From Misgurnus anguillicaudatus (lineage: Eukaryota; Chordata; Actinopteri; Cypriniformes; Cobitidae), in contig NC_073337.2 of assembly GCF_027580225.2 (NCBI RefSeq), positions 9,931,001 to 9,995,000 on the forward strand: 64,000 nt of DNA, written 5' to 3'. Shown piece after piece: positions 51,105 through 64,000 of this stretch. Position 1 is the first letter of the stretch. Every line of letters begins with the position of its first letter. The position numbers and the translations under genes are program-made. Below the pieces are notes generated by a model, which saw only the letters and a list, made by a program, of their open reading frames with translations, was not told the DNA's origin and made no database searches.

Positions 51105-54100
51105 TGTGAGACAACATCCGGTAATCTGATGAAACATGCTTGTGTTTACGTGACTGATACAGTGAGTATTTGTGAGCTTCATGGGCTCAGATTTGTCATA
51201 GGTTCTCTTCTCTTAGTAGCATAATATTTCGAAATCCCTTACAGATGTAGTTATTCTGCTTAAATTCAAAGAAATGTTGTGAAATAATCACTTCTCATTA
51301 TTCATGTATTTCCACAGTTGTCATTTGGTCTGTATGGCTGCTAACACACCACACTGCAAGATTATTTCATTATTACTTCCACAAGCATCTCAATACAAGT
51401 TTAGACAATTTGCGTTTGCAATAAATGTAGATTTTTTTTGCATCTCGTTTCACAGTGACGCTGTTTCTGGAGTTCTGGAAACGATACCAGGCCGAGCTGG
51501 AGCATGAATGGGACACAGTAGAGTTCCTGCAGCAGGAGGAACAGCCCCGACCCGAATATGAGGCAAAATGTGTCTATGAAAGACTGAACCCTGTAACGCA
51601 GGTCAGAGTTTGAATGAGGGCACACACCAAATTTCACCAATAGTGTAAATCAAAACTGTGATGTGAATGTGATCTGTGTTTGTGTTTCATGCAGACCAAA
51701 GAGAAAGTGCCATACACAGCCTGTGGGAAATGCATGAGAGTGTCATGTGGGATTGGCACTGTTGCATTCTGGGTAATTTCTTTGTCTTTCTCTCTCTCCC
51801 ATTATAAATATATACATTTTTTTTCTAGACATCTTAAACTAAACACAAAGTAAGTGACATTGCTGATATTATTGTCACTTACTTAACATTATACCACGGT
51901 GTTGTTGAATGCATTATTCTGATTGGGTGAGAAATGTTTGTGTTCATACGAACTTGAAGACATCTCGCTGGGTGAGATTGTACTTTATATTTTTCATAGT
52001 TTGTGACGTGCACAAAAACACGGGTCGTATTAGTTTCTGAATGTTCAGTTAAAGGCGGGGTGCATTATCTCTGAAAGCCAATGTTGGTATTTGAAATCAC
52101 CTAAAAAAACACGCCCCTACCCCAATAGAATCTGGACCTTCTTTTGATAGACACATACGCAACCCAGGCTGCGATGTCGGTTAGTAGACACGCCCCTTAC
52201 TGCTGATTACAAATGTGTTTTGATACTCGGCCCAGCTCAAAAATAATGCACCCCGCCTTTAAACATATGTAAGATAACAGAAGTTGAATGGTTTGTGGAT
52301 TTAACTTGAATAAAACCAATAATCTCTGTTTAATTTTTTTTGTTTAAGATTATGCTTATTATAGCATCTGTGGTCGGGGTGATTGTGTACCGTTTGGCCA
52401 TGTTTATGGTTTTCTCCACTAAACTGCGTTCGGGTCTAAAGGACCTGGAGCCTTTTAAAGAGTACGTGACCCCTCAGATGGCGACGTCCCTCACGGCCTC
52501 CATCATCAGCTTCGTCATTATCATGCTTCTCAATCAGCTCTATGAGAGAGTGGCCATCTGGATCACAGACTTCGGTGAGAGGCCAGAGCGGCAGGCCAAA
52601 ATGTGTGTGTAAAATGGCAATGATGTTGCATTCGAATAATCTGTCGTTGTGTGCCACAGAGCTGCCGCGGACCAGAACCGAATACGAGAACAGCCTGACG
52701 CTGAAGATGTTCCTCTTTCAGTTTGTGAACTTTTACTCGTCTTGTTTCTACATCGCTTTCTTTAAGGGGAAGATAGTAGGATTTCCAGGGAAGCCCGTCT
52801 ACTGGCTGGGAGCGTATCGCAATGAGGAAGTGAGACATTTGTGTGTGCATTTTAACCAGTAAGAAATGTTTCAGGTCTGATGTGGTTTGTGTGTCTCTCA
52901 TGTGTTCAGTGCGATCCGGGCGGCTGTTTGACTGAACTCACAACACAGTTGGCCATCATCATGACAGGAAAAGCCGTCGTGAATAACATCCAGGAAGTCC
53001 TGCTGCCGTGAGTGTCCTGCACCAAGCACACGATGATGACTTGTTTTATAGATGCAATAATACAGCAATGTCAACAAGGCAATAGTTTGTACAAGAATAA
53101 AGAAGAAAATATAAAGAAATCTTGATAACACATTTAATGAAGCCTGTATTTATTATGTTTCTAGGTGGGTAAAGAATCTGATATCCCGTCATTGCACTCA
53201 GGTGGCTTCAGAGAAAGTGATGCCACGCTGGGAACAGGATTATCAACTCCAGCCATTGGGGAAGCTCGGCCTGTTTTATGAATACCTGGAGATGGTGAGT
53301 TGTTTCGCACATCATAACTCGTGAAACACTGTCATTCGTTCGGCTGTTTTCTTGCGAAAATTAATCATGTTTTTGGTGTATTGATTACTATTAGCAAAAC
53401 CATGGTGTTACTACAGTAACCATGATTTTAACTCTTTCCCTGCTATTGATGAGTTAACTCCCTGCCATTGAGTTTTTCCGTCAATCTGTATTTCCGCTCT
53501 TACACAACTTATACAACCCAGAAGCAACCCCTCACGTCAAACAGTTCAAACTTCGTGTATGTTTCAATCATCGCTTTAGGGCTGTTACGATTATGAAATT
53601 TTGCTGATGGTTAATTGTCTAATAAATTATGATGATTAACTCTTTCACCCCCATTGACGAGATATCTCGTCAATCAAGAGAAAACGCTTCCCCGCCAATG
53701 AAGAGTTTTTCCGTCTTTCCGCAATACCGCTATTATCCACCAGGTGACAACTTCCGCAACTTTTTAAAACCGGAAGTATTGCCCTATGACAAGCAGCTGC
53801 ATGTCCGTGTCTGTTTTAAAGATCGCTCTGAATGGGATATCTATGAAAAGTCCTTCACAAAAATGGAAGTATCTCTGCTTTTTGCTCAAAATGTGGTGTT
53901 TTTGCAGAAGGTAGGATAAAACGTTTTTATTTATTTGTTTGAAAGCAGAGGGTCTGTTCTTTCATTTGATATAGACGGTTTCATTGGAAGCACGTGATAC
54001 ACGTCTGGATCCGAACCTTACTTCCGGTTTCGTTTTTTTAAGGCTCTGACTAGTTGCTAAACTGATCTCTTGAACAAATGCCTCGTCGAAAATAACAAAT

Positions 54101-56062
54101 TTTGGTTTCCTAGTTAATGTATGTGTTGTTTTTTTGCTTGTTATATAAATAAACTACGTTTAAAGAACTTTGTTAAAATAATTTTTACACAAATATATCT
54201 TTCAAAAACTGAAATTGCTTATAAGAAATAAACCCAGTAAAGTGTCTGAACAATAACTGAAAAAAATACAATCAAAATAAACTGACTATATCAGAACAGG
54301 CCGTAAACAGTAGCCAATCCTACTAAGGTCATATTAATACTAGACCACATGTCTGTAGTTTCTGCAAAAAAAAATCTATTCCTTACAGATTCTTATAGCA
54401 TCCTTCACTTCCCTAAATTTGGATTGCTGTTTTAGAAATGTATGTTTTACCAGGCAGTTCATACTGCTTATCAAAGTTTTGCAGCATTTCTTTAAATTAT
54501 TTCCCACTGTACTGAATGGCTTTGCAATGTATCACATTATACTGTCAGTCAAGGAGTGCCATCTGATATGGTCTCCTTTATATAGGTGCTGCAGCTCCCC
54601 CTTGTGTTTTTTAGAGAGATGTGCAATCATTGTGGTGATCTGAAATAATCGCGATGAGGTCAAACAATCGCGATTATTTATTCATTTAATTTTGTATTTT
54701 TGAAGAAACCTAGCCATATTTGAGAGGTCATAAAAGGGAACAATTTTTGTTTGTTTGAAGCTGAGGGTCTGTTCTTTCATTTGATATATTGTATGTTTAT
54801 ATGTTTAAAGAATAAAAGAGTTAACGGTAGTAAAACCATGGTTAATTGGATAATCAGAACCCTCACTGTTTTATTTCCACAGTGATCCAGTTTGGTTTCG
54901 TCACTCTGTTTGTGGCGTCTTTCCCACTGGCCCCTGTCCTGGCGCTCGTCAATAATCTGTTTGAAATCCGCGTGGACGCCTGGAAAATCACTACACAGTT
55001 CCGACGGATCGTTCCAGAAAAAGCCCAAGACATTGGAGCCTGGCAGCCGATCCTGCAGGGAGTGGCAATACTAGCGGTGGTCACAAATGTGTGTTCAGAG
55101 AAATTACTCTTGCTGTTGTGTAATGTAGGACAGAAAAGTTCACTCGCTGAGCATTTGTGTTTTTAGTGGTTTGACCCACAACACAGAGACACAGCTGACA
55201 GTGTGGAAAACTTGACTTTTGTAATAAATCATAATGTAATAAATCCACTAAATCATGTTTAAATAAAAATGCAAAAAAGGTTTCTTTGATGGATATGATA
55301 TAATACATTATTATGTCAGTATAAAAACCATTGTGTGTTTGTGTTTTTTTGTAGGCTGCTATTATCGCTTTCACCTCTGACATGATTCCACGTCTGGTTT
55401 ATTACTGGGCATTATCCGTGAATCCATACTCGAACAGCTCAAGTCACACGATGCAGGGCTTTATCAACAGCTCACTGTCCGTCTTTGACACGAATGACTT
55501 TAATGGCATAAGCAGACCTAATGATAACATCACCAGATTCAGCAATATCACCACATGCAGGTCAATTGGAGAAATATTACTATAAAAAGTATGTCTGTCA
55601 TTTAATTATTAATGTGTTTATTATTTATCTTTATGAACACTTGAACTTCAGGTATCGGGATTTCAGAAATCCTCCCGATCATCCTCATCAGTATGAGTTC
55701 AGCTTGCATTACTGGCACGTTCTTGCTGCCAAACTGGCGTTCATGATTGTGGTTGAGGTCAGTCACTTTTACATTTACACTGATCCATGATCAGTATGTG
55801 TTCCCTTGGATCTGACTCAAGGATGTAAACATGCTGTTTTTTTGTTTCTTTTCAGCACATTGTTTATTTCACAAAGTTCATGCTGTCCTACATGATTCCT
55901 GATGTACCAGAAGCTCTGAAGGAGGAGATCAAGCGAGAACATTACCTGACACAGATGATCTTACATGAAGCCAACATCAAACACTTCACAGAGCGCATGA
56001 AACCCGTGGCTGAGAACATTCAGCACCAGGTTGAAGACACAGAGCTGGACATAGACTTCTAA
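42461..56062 (+). CDS. ano6: anoctamin 6 (TMEM16F), 20 exons
   Basis: Calcium-activated phospholipid scramblase and ion channel of the plasma membrane. Exons: 42461-42554, 43291-43358, 43578-43706, 45855-45923, 48499-48777, 48862-48975, 49062-49177, 49260-49394, 50648-50753, 50889-50949, 51456-51601, 51695-51772, 52349-52574, 52660-52829, 52910-53007, 53165-53294, about 54883-55088, 55355-55560, 55652-55757, 55856-56062; about 911-914 aa against 910 in human. Close to ANO6 along its length: [20 protein letters not shown] near the N-terminus, [15 protein letters not shown] before the first helix, IIMCPQCD in the first loop. Calcium-site residues are present: [17 protein letters not shown] and [11 protein letters not shown]. 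Exon 2 (43291-43358) is short and inferred from phase and position. Exon 17 has a one-base problem: its AG at 54881-54882 shifts the frame relative to exon 16. Human orthology is supported by sequence, not by a database search. Confidence 0.9.
44155..44385. repeat. MITE-like repeat
   Basis: Contains CTTGAAGGAACATGCCCGTA on one side and TCTGGGCGTGTTCTTTTAAG on the other, which are roughly inverted, and AACTTAGCTTAGCACAAAG, a motif also seen in the element at 49782-50557. Lies in ano6 intron 3. Confidence 0.5.
44768..45293 (+). repeat. 5S-rRNA-derived SINE (SINE3 type)
   Basis: The head GGGTTGGGCCTGGTCAGTTC..TGGATGGGAGACCTC is recognisably the 5S rRNA internal promoter region. The body (GTGTGGGTCCTCC.., CTATACTGTCAAAAAGCACC, GATGAGACGATAAACCGAGG) and tail (GCGCTTTGAGTATTGCTATA) follow the fish SINE3 layout. 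It is a retroposon, not a functional 5S gene. Confidence 0.85.
45296..45729. mobile_element. non-autonomous element with CAGGGTTTCCCG ends
   Basis: CAGGGTTTCCCG at the left mirrors CGGGAAACCCTG at the right, flanked by AATGA on both sides. The inner GTTAAGGTGGTAGGGTT occurs as a direct repeat near both ends. It is inserted just after the 5S-derived SINE. Confidence 0.65.
46249..46472. mobile_element. palindromic TTAA-type MITE, family B copy 1
   Basis: TTAAAGGCGGAGTCCACGATG mirrors CATGGACTCCGCCTTTAA with TTAA at each end; a sister copy lies at 52049-52262 in the same gene. Confidence 0.75.
46785..48354 (-). mobile_element. full-length Tc1-like transposon, transposase frameshifted
   Basis: About 1.57 kb with ends CAGTGAGGAAAATAAGTATT and AATACTTATTTTCCTCACTG. 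Additional internal copies of the AAATAAGTATTTGAACA motif near 46970 and 48180 give the direct-repeat (IR/DR) structure. TA follows the right end. The minus-strand transposase starts at 48009 ([19 protein letters not shown], then [10 protein letters not shown] helix-turn-helix) and continues in another frame at 47727-47491 ([15 protein letters not shown], first Asp). Further frames toward 47040 carry the second Asp and the [11 protein letters not shown]lu region. Frameshifts make it inactive as written. Confidence 0.88.
49782..50557. mobile_element. palindromic TTAA-type MITE
   Basis: The left TTAAAGGGACACTCCACTTT mirrors the right AAGTGCAGTGTTTCTTTAA. Long arms (GATCTCCGGGTCTGGCGGTACC and GGTACCGCCAGACCC..) pair over several hundred bp. 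Lies in ano6 intron 8. Confidence 0.75.
51080..51104. repeat. (CA)n microsatellite
   Basis: About 12 CA units in ano6 intron 10. Confidence 0.9.
52049..52262. mobile_element. palindromic TTAA-type MITE, family B copy 2
   Basis: TTAAAGGCGGGGTGCATTAT mirrors AATAATGCACCCCGCCTTTAA, and the core CCCCTACCCCAATAGAATC matches the copy at 46249 in inverted orientation. Confidence 0.75.
53430..53930. repeat. interspersed repeat, second copy of the AACTCTTTCCC family
   Basis: Two partial copies in tandem, each starting AACTCTTTC, lie in ano6 intron 16. They share ATTATCCACCAGGTG and AAAGATCGCTCTGAA with 20800-21010. The 96-codon open frame at 53629-53919 is within the repeat. Confidence 0.6.
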
Positions 56063-56719
56063 AAACACTTCATATCTGTGAACCTGTTTTATACCCGTTT
56101 CCTTTACCCTCCCTTGCAATTCATACCACCTTTCCCCTTAATCCCTACAGCGCTATACATTATTCAGACTGACTGTGTCTTTCAACCTTAAAAAATTAGT
56201 TAATACAGATCAAACAACCCAGATCTTTAAATTTGGCTTAATGCAAAATCGCACTATGAAATACAAATTCCAGATATGCTATAAAATAAATGTGATTATT
56301 ATCTTATGGAACTTTATTCTCTGGTATAAAAACAACATTTTAATGCAGACAACCAAAATTTATATTTTTATATATATTTTATATAAATTTTAGGTAAAAC
56401 CACTCAAATGTTTTTTTTTTTTAAGTTTTAATCGCTGTTTTAGATTTACATTAACTGACATTAACCTTAAAGTGTCACTATAATACCACAGTTATTATGT
56501 GGTATCATGTGTTGTGTGATTATAAGAATATAAAGTGTACATTATATTAATATGGTACAGGCATCGGATGTATTTGTCACCTTAAGCTGCCTTTAACATT
56601 TTATCAAACTAACATTGCATGCCATCAGTGTTTTCAATATCTGTTACCTCTTTGTAATATATGTTTTTTACATATATATTTTGCACACGTATTGACCACA
56701 TAATGTTTGTGTTATCACA

Positions 56720-56725
56720 AATAAA
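56720..56725 (+). promoter_or_regulatory. ano6: poly(A) signal of ano6
   Basis: AATAAA about 660 nt after the stop codon, followed by a T/GT-rich stretch (TTTTTGTTGT). Confidence 0.6.
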
Positions 56726-58397
56726 TGATTTTTGTTGTATAATATTGAGTCTGTTAGTGATGTTTTAATGCTGAGGGAAAAGGTTTAGATAATGCATTCC
56801 CTTATTCTGAAAAAAATATAACACTGGGAGACTGCTGACATGAGCTTTACTGTTTTTGTACATTACAGTAATACTGCTTTCATTATTATGAAACAATTAC
56901 TATCTTGCAGATATCACTACTTCGCTTCAGTAGCTATTAGTATTATTTATTTATTTAGTATTATATTATTACCTAGTACATTATTCTGTTAGGAAATAAT
57001 GTTGAATACCTCCATGTACTCAATTTCAGGACAGGATTTAAAGATATATTTTGGGACTGGAGTATTACTCATTGAATTATTCTAATAAGGAAATACATTT
57101 GGATAACGGTACAGCAAACAATATTTAAAAACTGCCAAGCTTTATTGTTCTGTGTTTTCTATGTTTCTGTTTCATGTAAAACTACTTTGCAGTGAACAAA
57201 TGTGAAAAGTGCTAAATAAATAAAATTGAATTGAATAAAAAAAACTGTAGCCAAATAAAATGGTGTGTGTGCGCGCTTCATTGCATATACATAGACAAAT
57301 ATCAGCACAGAAAGAAAATGTGGTATTTTATTTATATTTTATATTATAGATTTATTTTTATATGATATGATTTTATTAATAGGATAAAGCCCTTGAGATG
57401 TCCCATTTGTTTTCGAGGGGGTCCTAACCATAGTTAAGTATAAAGGCTAGATGTGTTACAGCGGAGTCTCTAACGTCATCATCTGGCGGCCATCTTACCA
57501 CAGGCAGCTCGCTCACTCGTAGCATTGAGTTTTAATGGTGCAGGTACTTTTAAATGACCATAACCTGCTCAATTTTCTACCAATTTTCAAACGGTTTGGT
57601 TTCTTACAAACGTTAATAACGTGGCTATAATTCTGGACGATTTAACATGTTTCATGATTTTTTTTCTTGTATAAGTATGCAGTGTCATAGGTACATCTTA
57701 GACGTTTATAACAAACCAAACCGTTTGAAAATTGGTAGAAAATTAAGCAAGTTATGGTCATTTAAAAGTACATGCACCCTTAAAACTCAATGCTACGAGT
57801 GAGCGAGCTGCCTGTGGTAAGATGGCCGCCAAATGCGGACGTTCCACTCAATTGGCCAGCAGCGCGGGTGAGACATCTAGCCTTTATACATATTTATGGT
57901 CCTAACATTCATTCAAAGTTACACAATCGCAACAAAATAACAAAAACATAACCATTAAAATTGCAAACAACAAACAAACATGGGACAAAACTTTATATGG
58001 ACAAAACAAACAAGAAAGATTACATTTATTATTTTACCGCACCAAATTAAAAAAATCAGTAATAGATAAACAAAATACAATTATTATAAATAAACATCAA
58101 ATCAAATACTATCAAAAACTTTGCTTTGGATATTATTATTAATTATTTGATGGCAAGATCAATTCAACATATATCTTTTAAAAACACAAAAACATACATT
58201 ATGTATTATTTATGAATATCGAATTTGGAAATTACAATAATAACCTTTATCAATATGCCTTTCAATCAAATGTATTTCACAGTCAATGGGAACACCCCGT
58301 GTGACGTCATCAGCGCGCGCCGTATCGGGAATCCTCGTGCTGTTGTTCGTGTGAATTCTTTATTTTCATCCTGTCTTTGAATGTAAATAAATAAGTT
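56726..58397. other. intergenic region ano6-pwp1
   Basis: AT-rich and without coding content apart from the palindromic element at 57438-57890. The last about 100 bp (GCGCGCGCCGTATCGGGAATC near 58312) are CpG-rich relative to the surroundings and are probably the pwp1 promoter and 5' UTR. Confidence 0.45.
57438..57890. mobile_element. palindromic element
   Basis: ATAAAGGCTAGATGT mirrors ACATCTAGCCTTTAT. The arms also pair: GGCGGCCATCTTACCACAGG with CCTGTGGTAAGATGGCCGCC, and ATTTTCAAACGGTTTGGTTT with its complement. Total about 450 bp. Confidence 0.75.
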
Positions 58398-61324
<2,927 letters not shown>

Positions 61325-61687
61325 CAAGGAAATTTGAGTCTGATTGAAAGATGGCAATGGAGGCGGAGAATCACGGGCGATTGTTTTATAACCAATGAGA
61401 TGAACAGTGACTGTGTCCGTAACATATTTATACCATCAGAAGAAGTGTTATGAAAAGATACTAACTGTGTTTATATATGTGATATATATATACAGGCATC
61501 AGATCTTTTCTGCGTCTCTGATAAATGTTGAATTCTTTCCTTCATGAAAGATAATGTCCCTCTTTACAAAACAAGATTTAACTCCATCTTTATGTTGATG
61601 AGGTTTATGATAATGGTGATCAATACATTCTAATAGGTATCTGTATCTGTTATGAAATGGCTGGATGTTGTTTTGGGAACAACAGTA

Positions 61688-61693
61688 AATAAA
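61688..61693 (+). promoter_or_regulatory. pwp1: poly(A) signal of pwp1
   Basis: AATAAA about 365 nt after the stop codon. Confidence 0.6.
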
Positions 61694-61699
61694 ATCATC

Positions 61700-62785
61700 A
61701 AAGACATTTGAATTACGAAGAACTGTCTTAATCTGTATGTATAAAATGTATTATATTATCAGCTATCCCACATTCATGTGAGGATAGATATTGTCCTTTC
61801 CAGAATCACTTAAGTGACATTTTACTAATATTCTAAAAATCTTTTTGTTTTGCTGCCCCCCAGTGGGCTACATGGGAACTACACACATACGTCACTTAAA
61901 ATCGTTATGTCAAATAAATTGTCTTCATTACAAGTTTAGAGCTTATATTAAACCTGACAGGGCGTATTTTTCTCTTATTATCCACCTAATAGATTGACTT
62001 TTGTAAAGTATTGGAAAATTAATGTAAACGTTCAGATCAACAGATGTTTCCTAATACAGACTTTAAATTTCTGCCATTGACATTTTTTGCCTCTTATTCT
62101 TAAGAAAAACTGTTTCTCACAGTTTCATAATTAGTCGTGAGCCAAAAAACATGTTAAGTGTTTAAAAACGTGACGTGCTTATCGCAAGGATACAATTTTA
62201 CTGCCCCCCCCCCAGTGGGCTAAGTTGGAATTGCAGGGCGCTGCCGTTATTTTAATCGAAATATAATCGTTACAATATTTTAGTCAAAAGAAATTGGTAT
62301 AATCTTCGTATTAAATTTTATTATACATCTCATTGTTTTGACTAGGCTTATTTTTATTGGTTTTCCATATAATATGTTGAAAAAGCGGAGCCAGAGCGGT
62401 CACGGCGTTTGTTTCCTATCCGGAGGAATATTTTAGTTGCGCATAGAAATACATTTAATAAAAGGGCAAATACAGATGTTGTTGTTGTATTACTTTCATA
62501 GAGGGCGCTCTGAGGCTCAAACCGCCTATTAATTTTATGAAATCCTTAGATCCATCTGGGGGAAAATATATTTTTTAAACACAAATAAGAACGCACTAAT
62601 GGCAACCACTATTATAAACCAGAACACTAGTATTTACAATGCATCAATTATTATTTTTTTCAATGCATCAATGCGTTTAAAAATACGTGCCTTCGTTGCG
62701 CGTGTCCTTGGCGCTTCGCCCCGCCTACATCGGGTTTTGACATTTTCTCCTTTTTTAAGCAGATCAGTGGAGCCTGTGTGAAAGC
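61700..62785. other. intergenic region pwp1-mrpl42
   Basis: No coding content seen. CCCCCCAGTGGGCTA occurs twice (61855-61870 and 62205-62222), suggesting a duplicated repeat fragment. The GC-rich GGCGCTTCGCCCCGCC near 62708 lies about 75 bp before the mrpl42 start and may be a GC-box promoter element. Confidence 0.4.
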
Positions 62786-63846
62786 ATGGCGTCGGGTCAC
62801 ATTAGCAGACTGGGTTGTTTCATTAAACGTATCAGCATTAGCAGAAATGTAAGACATTTTAGAGGTGAGCATTGATGTAGTAAGCAATTATTAATTCGTG
62901 TGTAACCACTGTAATATATATATATATATATATATATTATTTTTGGATGCTATTGGGTTTTAATACTCTACTGTACTTACTTGATTTACTGTACTACCCT
63001 TTAATGTTGTAGCTGGACCTGTTTTGACATCTCATAACAAGTCAACTGTTAGTGATCCATCATTCGACAACAGCAGGTGACTTTTTAATGTTAAATGTGT
63101 CTTTGTTATCAATTGTATAAGGCGTTTAAGCTGGTGGACGTTTGTTGTTATTTATCATCCAATTTATCATCATTCAGCAAGGCAGATGTGACCCATAAAT
63201 TAACAATAAAATGACTCAAAATTATTTATATATTATTTAAAATATTAAGTATTTGCTTGATTGTAGTTTATCTTGTGTTGCCTGCGTTAAAATTACAATA
63301 TTACTGTAATACTTTGCATTAAATCATGTCCAAGTGAATTGTGTCTTATTTCAGTAATGTGGAGATCGGAGTGACGTCTGATGGCAAAACAATAGTATGT
63401 TTTCACCCTTCAGTAGATGTCCCTTACGAGCACACACAGGTAGTGATGAAAATGTCACAAATGAATCCACGTAAATCATCCAGCATCACCTATAAAAACA
63501 TGTTTTTAAGTTTTTATTCTACGTTACAGCCGATAACCAGACCTCATGTCCTCAGTAATGAGGCAGAAACACACGAGCAGGTGCTTAAAGCCAGACTGAG
63601 CAAAGAAGTCCTTCGTGACAAAAAGGCTCCAACTATAGAGGAACTCAGCAAGATGTTCTACACCACCAAACACCGCTGGTATCCAGTGGGACAGTACGTT
63701 GTCATTTTTTAATCTAAACCTCAAGCATTCTCACATGGTTCAATTGTAGTTGGGTTGTTGGCATTGTGTAATGATTTGTGATTTGTGTTTCTCCTGGCAG
63801 GTATCACATGAGACGCAGAAACCTCAATCCACCCAAAGACAGATAA
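62786..63846 (+). CDS. mrpl42: mitochondrial large-subunit ribosomal protein mL42, 5 exons
   Basis: Structural protein of the mitochondrial ribosome. Exons: 62786-62864, 63013-63076, 63355-63439, 63530-63693, 63801-63846, all with GT..AG borders and consistent phases, giving 145 aa against 142 in human. The N-terminal 30 or so residues are rich in Arg, Ser and Ile with no acidic residue, as in a mitochondrial import signal. The mature part has the family's most conserved segments: [40 protein letters not shown] and the C-terminal NLNPPKDR. The ATG at 62786 is the first in the exon and in the right frame. The gene is complete inside the window. Confidence 0.94.
62911..62938. repeat. (AT)n microsatellite
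   Basis: About 14 AT units in mrpl42 intron 1. Confidence 0.9.
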
Positions 63847-63907
63847 TACTGGACTGTTCTTCATTCTTCTTTGATGTCTGTTTTTTTACTTCCATTATAA
63901 CACATTA

Positions 63908-63913
63908 AATAAA
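63908..63913 (+). promoter_or_regulatory. mrpl42: poly(A) signal of mrpl42
   Basis: AATAAA 61 nt after the stop codon, followed by a GTGTGTTTG stretch at about 63940. Confidence 0.8.
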
Positions 63914-64000
63914 ACTCTCCAAACAGCTGTGGGTATGGTGTGTTTGTAATTCCAAGATTTGTTCTTTTATAGCAGTATTTTTTAGTAAGAGTGTCAGTTA

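Overview
The window is vertebrate nuclear DNA, almost certainly from a teleost of the carp/zebrafish group (Cypriniformes). Supporting signs are intron-rich genes with GT..AG junctions, protein sequences close to fish and human orthologues, a 5S-rRNA-derived SINE, a tRNA-derived SINE, Tc1-like elements, and very many palindromic TTAA- or hAT-type MITEs that fill the introns.

Layout: (1) 1294-28217 (+) is an 11-exon fatty acyl-CoA reductase gene giving 515 aa. Its 5' UTR enters from left of the window, its introns are packed with nested MITEs, and its 3' UTR probably runs to a poly(A) signal near 31713. (2) 32634-40372 (-) is a Siglec/CD22-like immune receptor of about 773 aa: signal peptide, V-set domain with the sialic-acid-binding Arg, five more Ig domains (three from a recent exon-plus-intron tandem duplication), one membrane helix and a tail with ITIM/ITSM tyrosine motifs. 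(3) 42461-56062 (+) is anoctamin 6 (TMEM16F), 20 exons, about 911-914 aa. (4) 58398-61324 (+) is pwp1, a nucleolar WD40 protein, 15 exons, 491 aa. (5) 62786-63846 (+) is mrpl42, 5 exons, 145 aa, complete. The genes are ordinary neighbours and not a pathway: peroxisomal ether-lipid precursor synthesis, immune inhibition, lipid scrambling, ribosome biogenesis and the mitochondrial ribosome. In human, FAR2, ANO6, PWP1 and MRPL42 all lie on chromosome 12, so the block looks like conserved synteny. That makes the FAR1-like sequence of the first gene interesting.

Most unusual points: a palindromic MITE in the reductase 3' UTR whose two arms both look A-to-G hypermutated on the transcribed strand, as RNA-editing enzymes would do, but in genomic DNA; three single-base departures from expected splice sites (ano6 exon 17, pwp1 intron 6, Ig-receptor intron 2); and recent duplication of Ig exons in the Siglec-like receptor. 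I saw no CRISPR, prokaryotic or viral gene content and no functional structural RNA gene.
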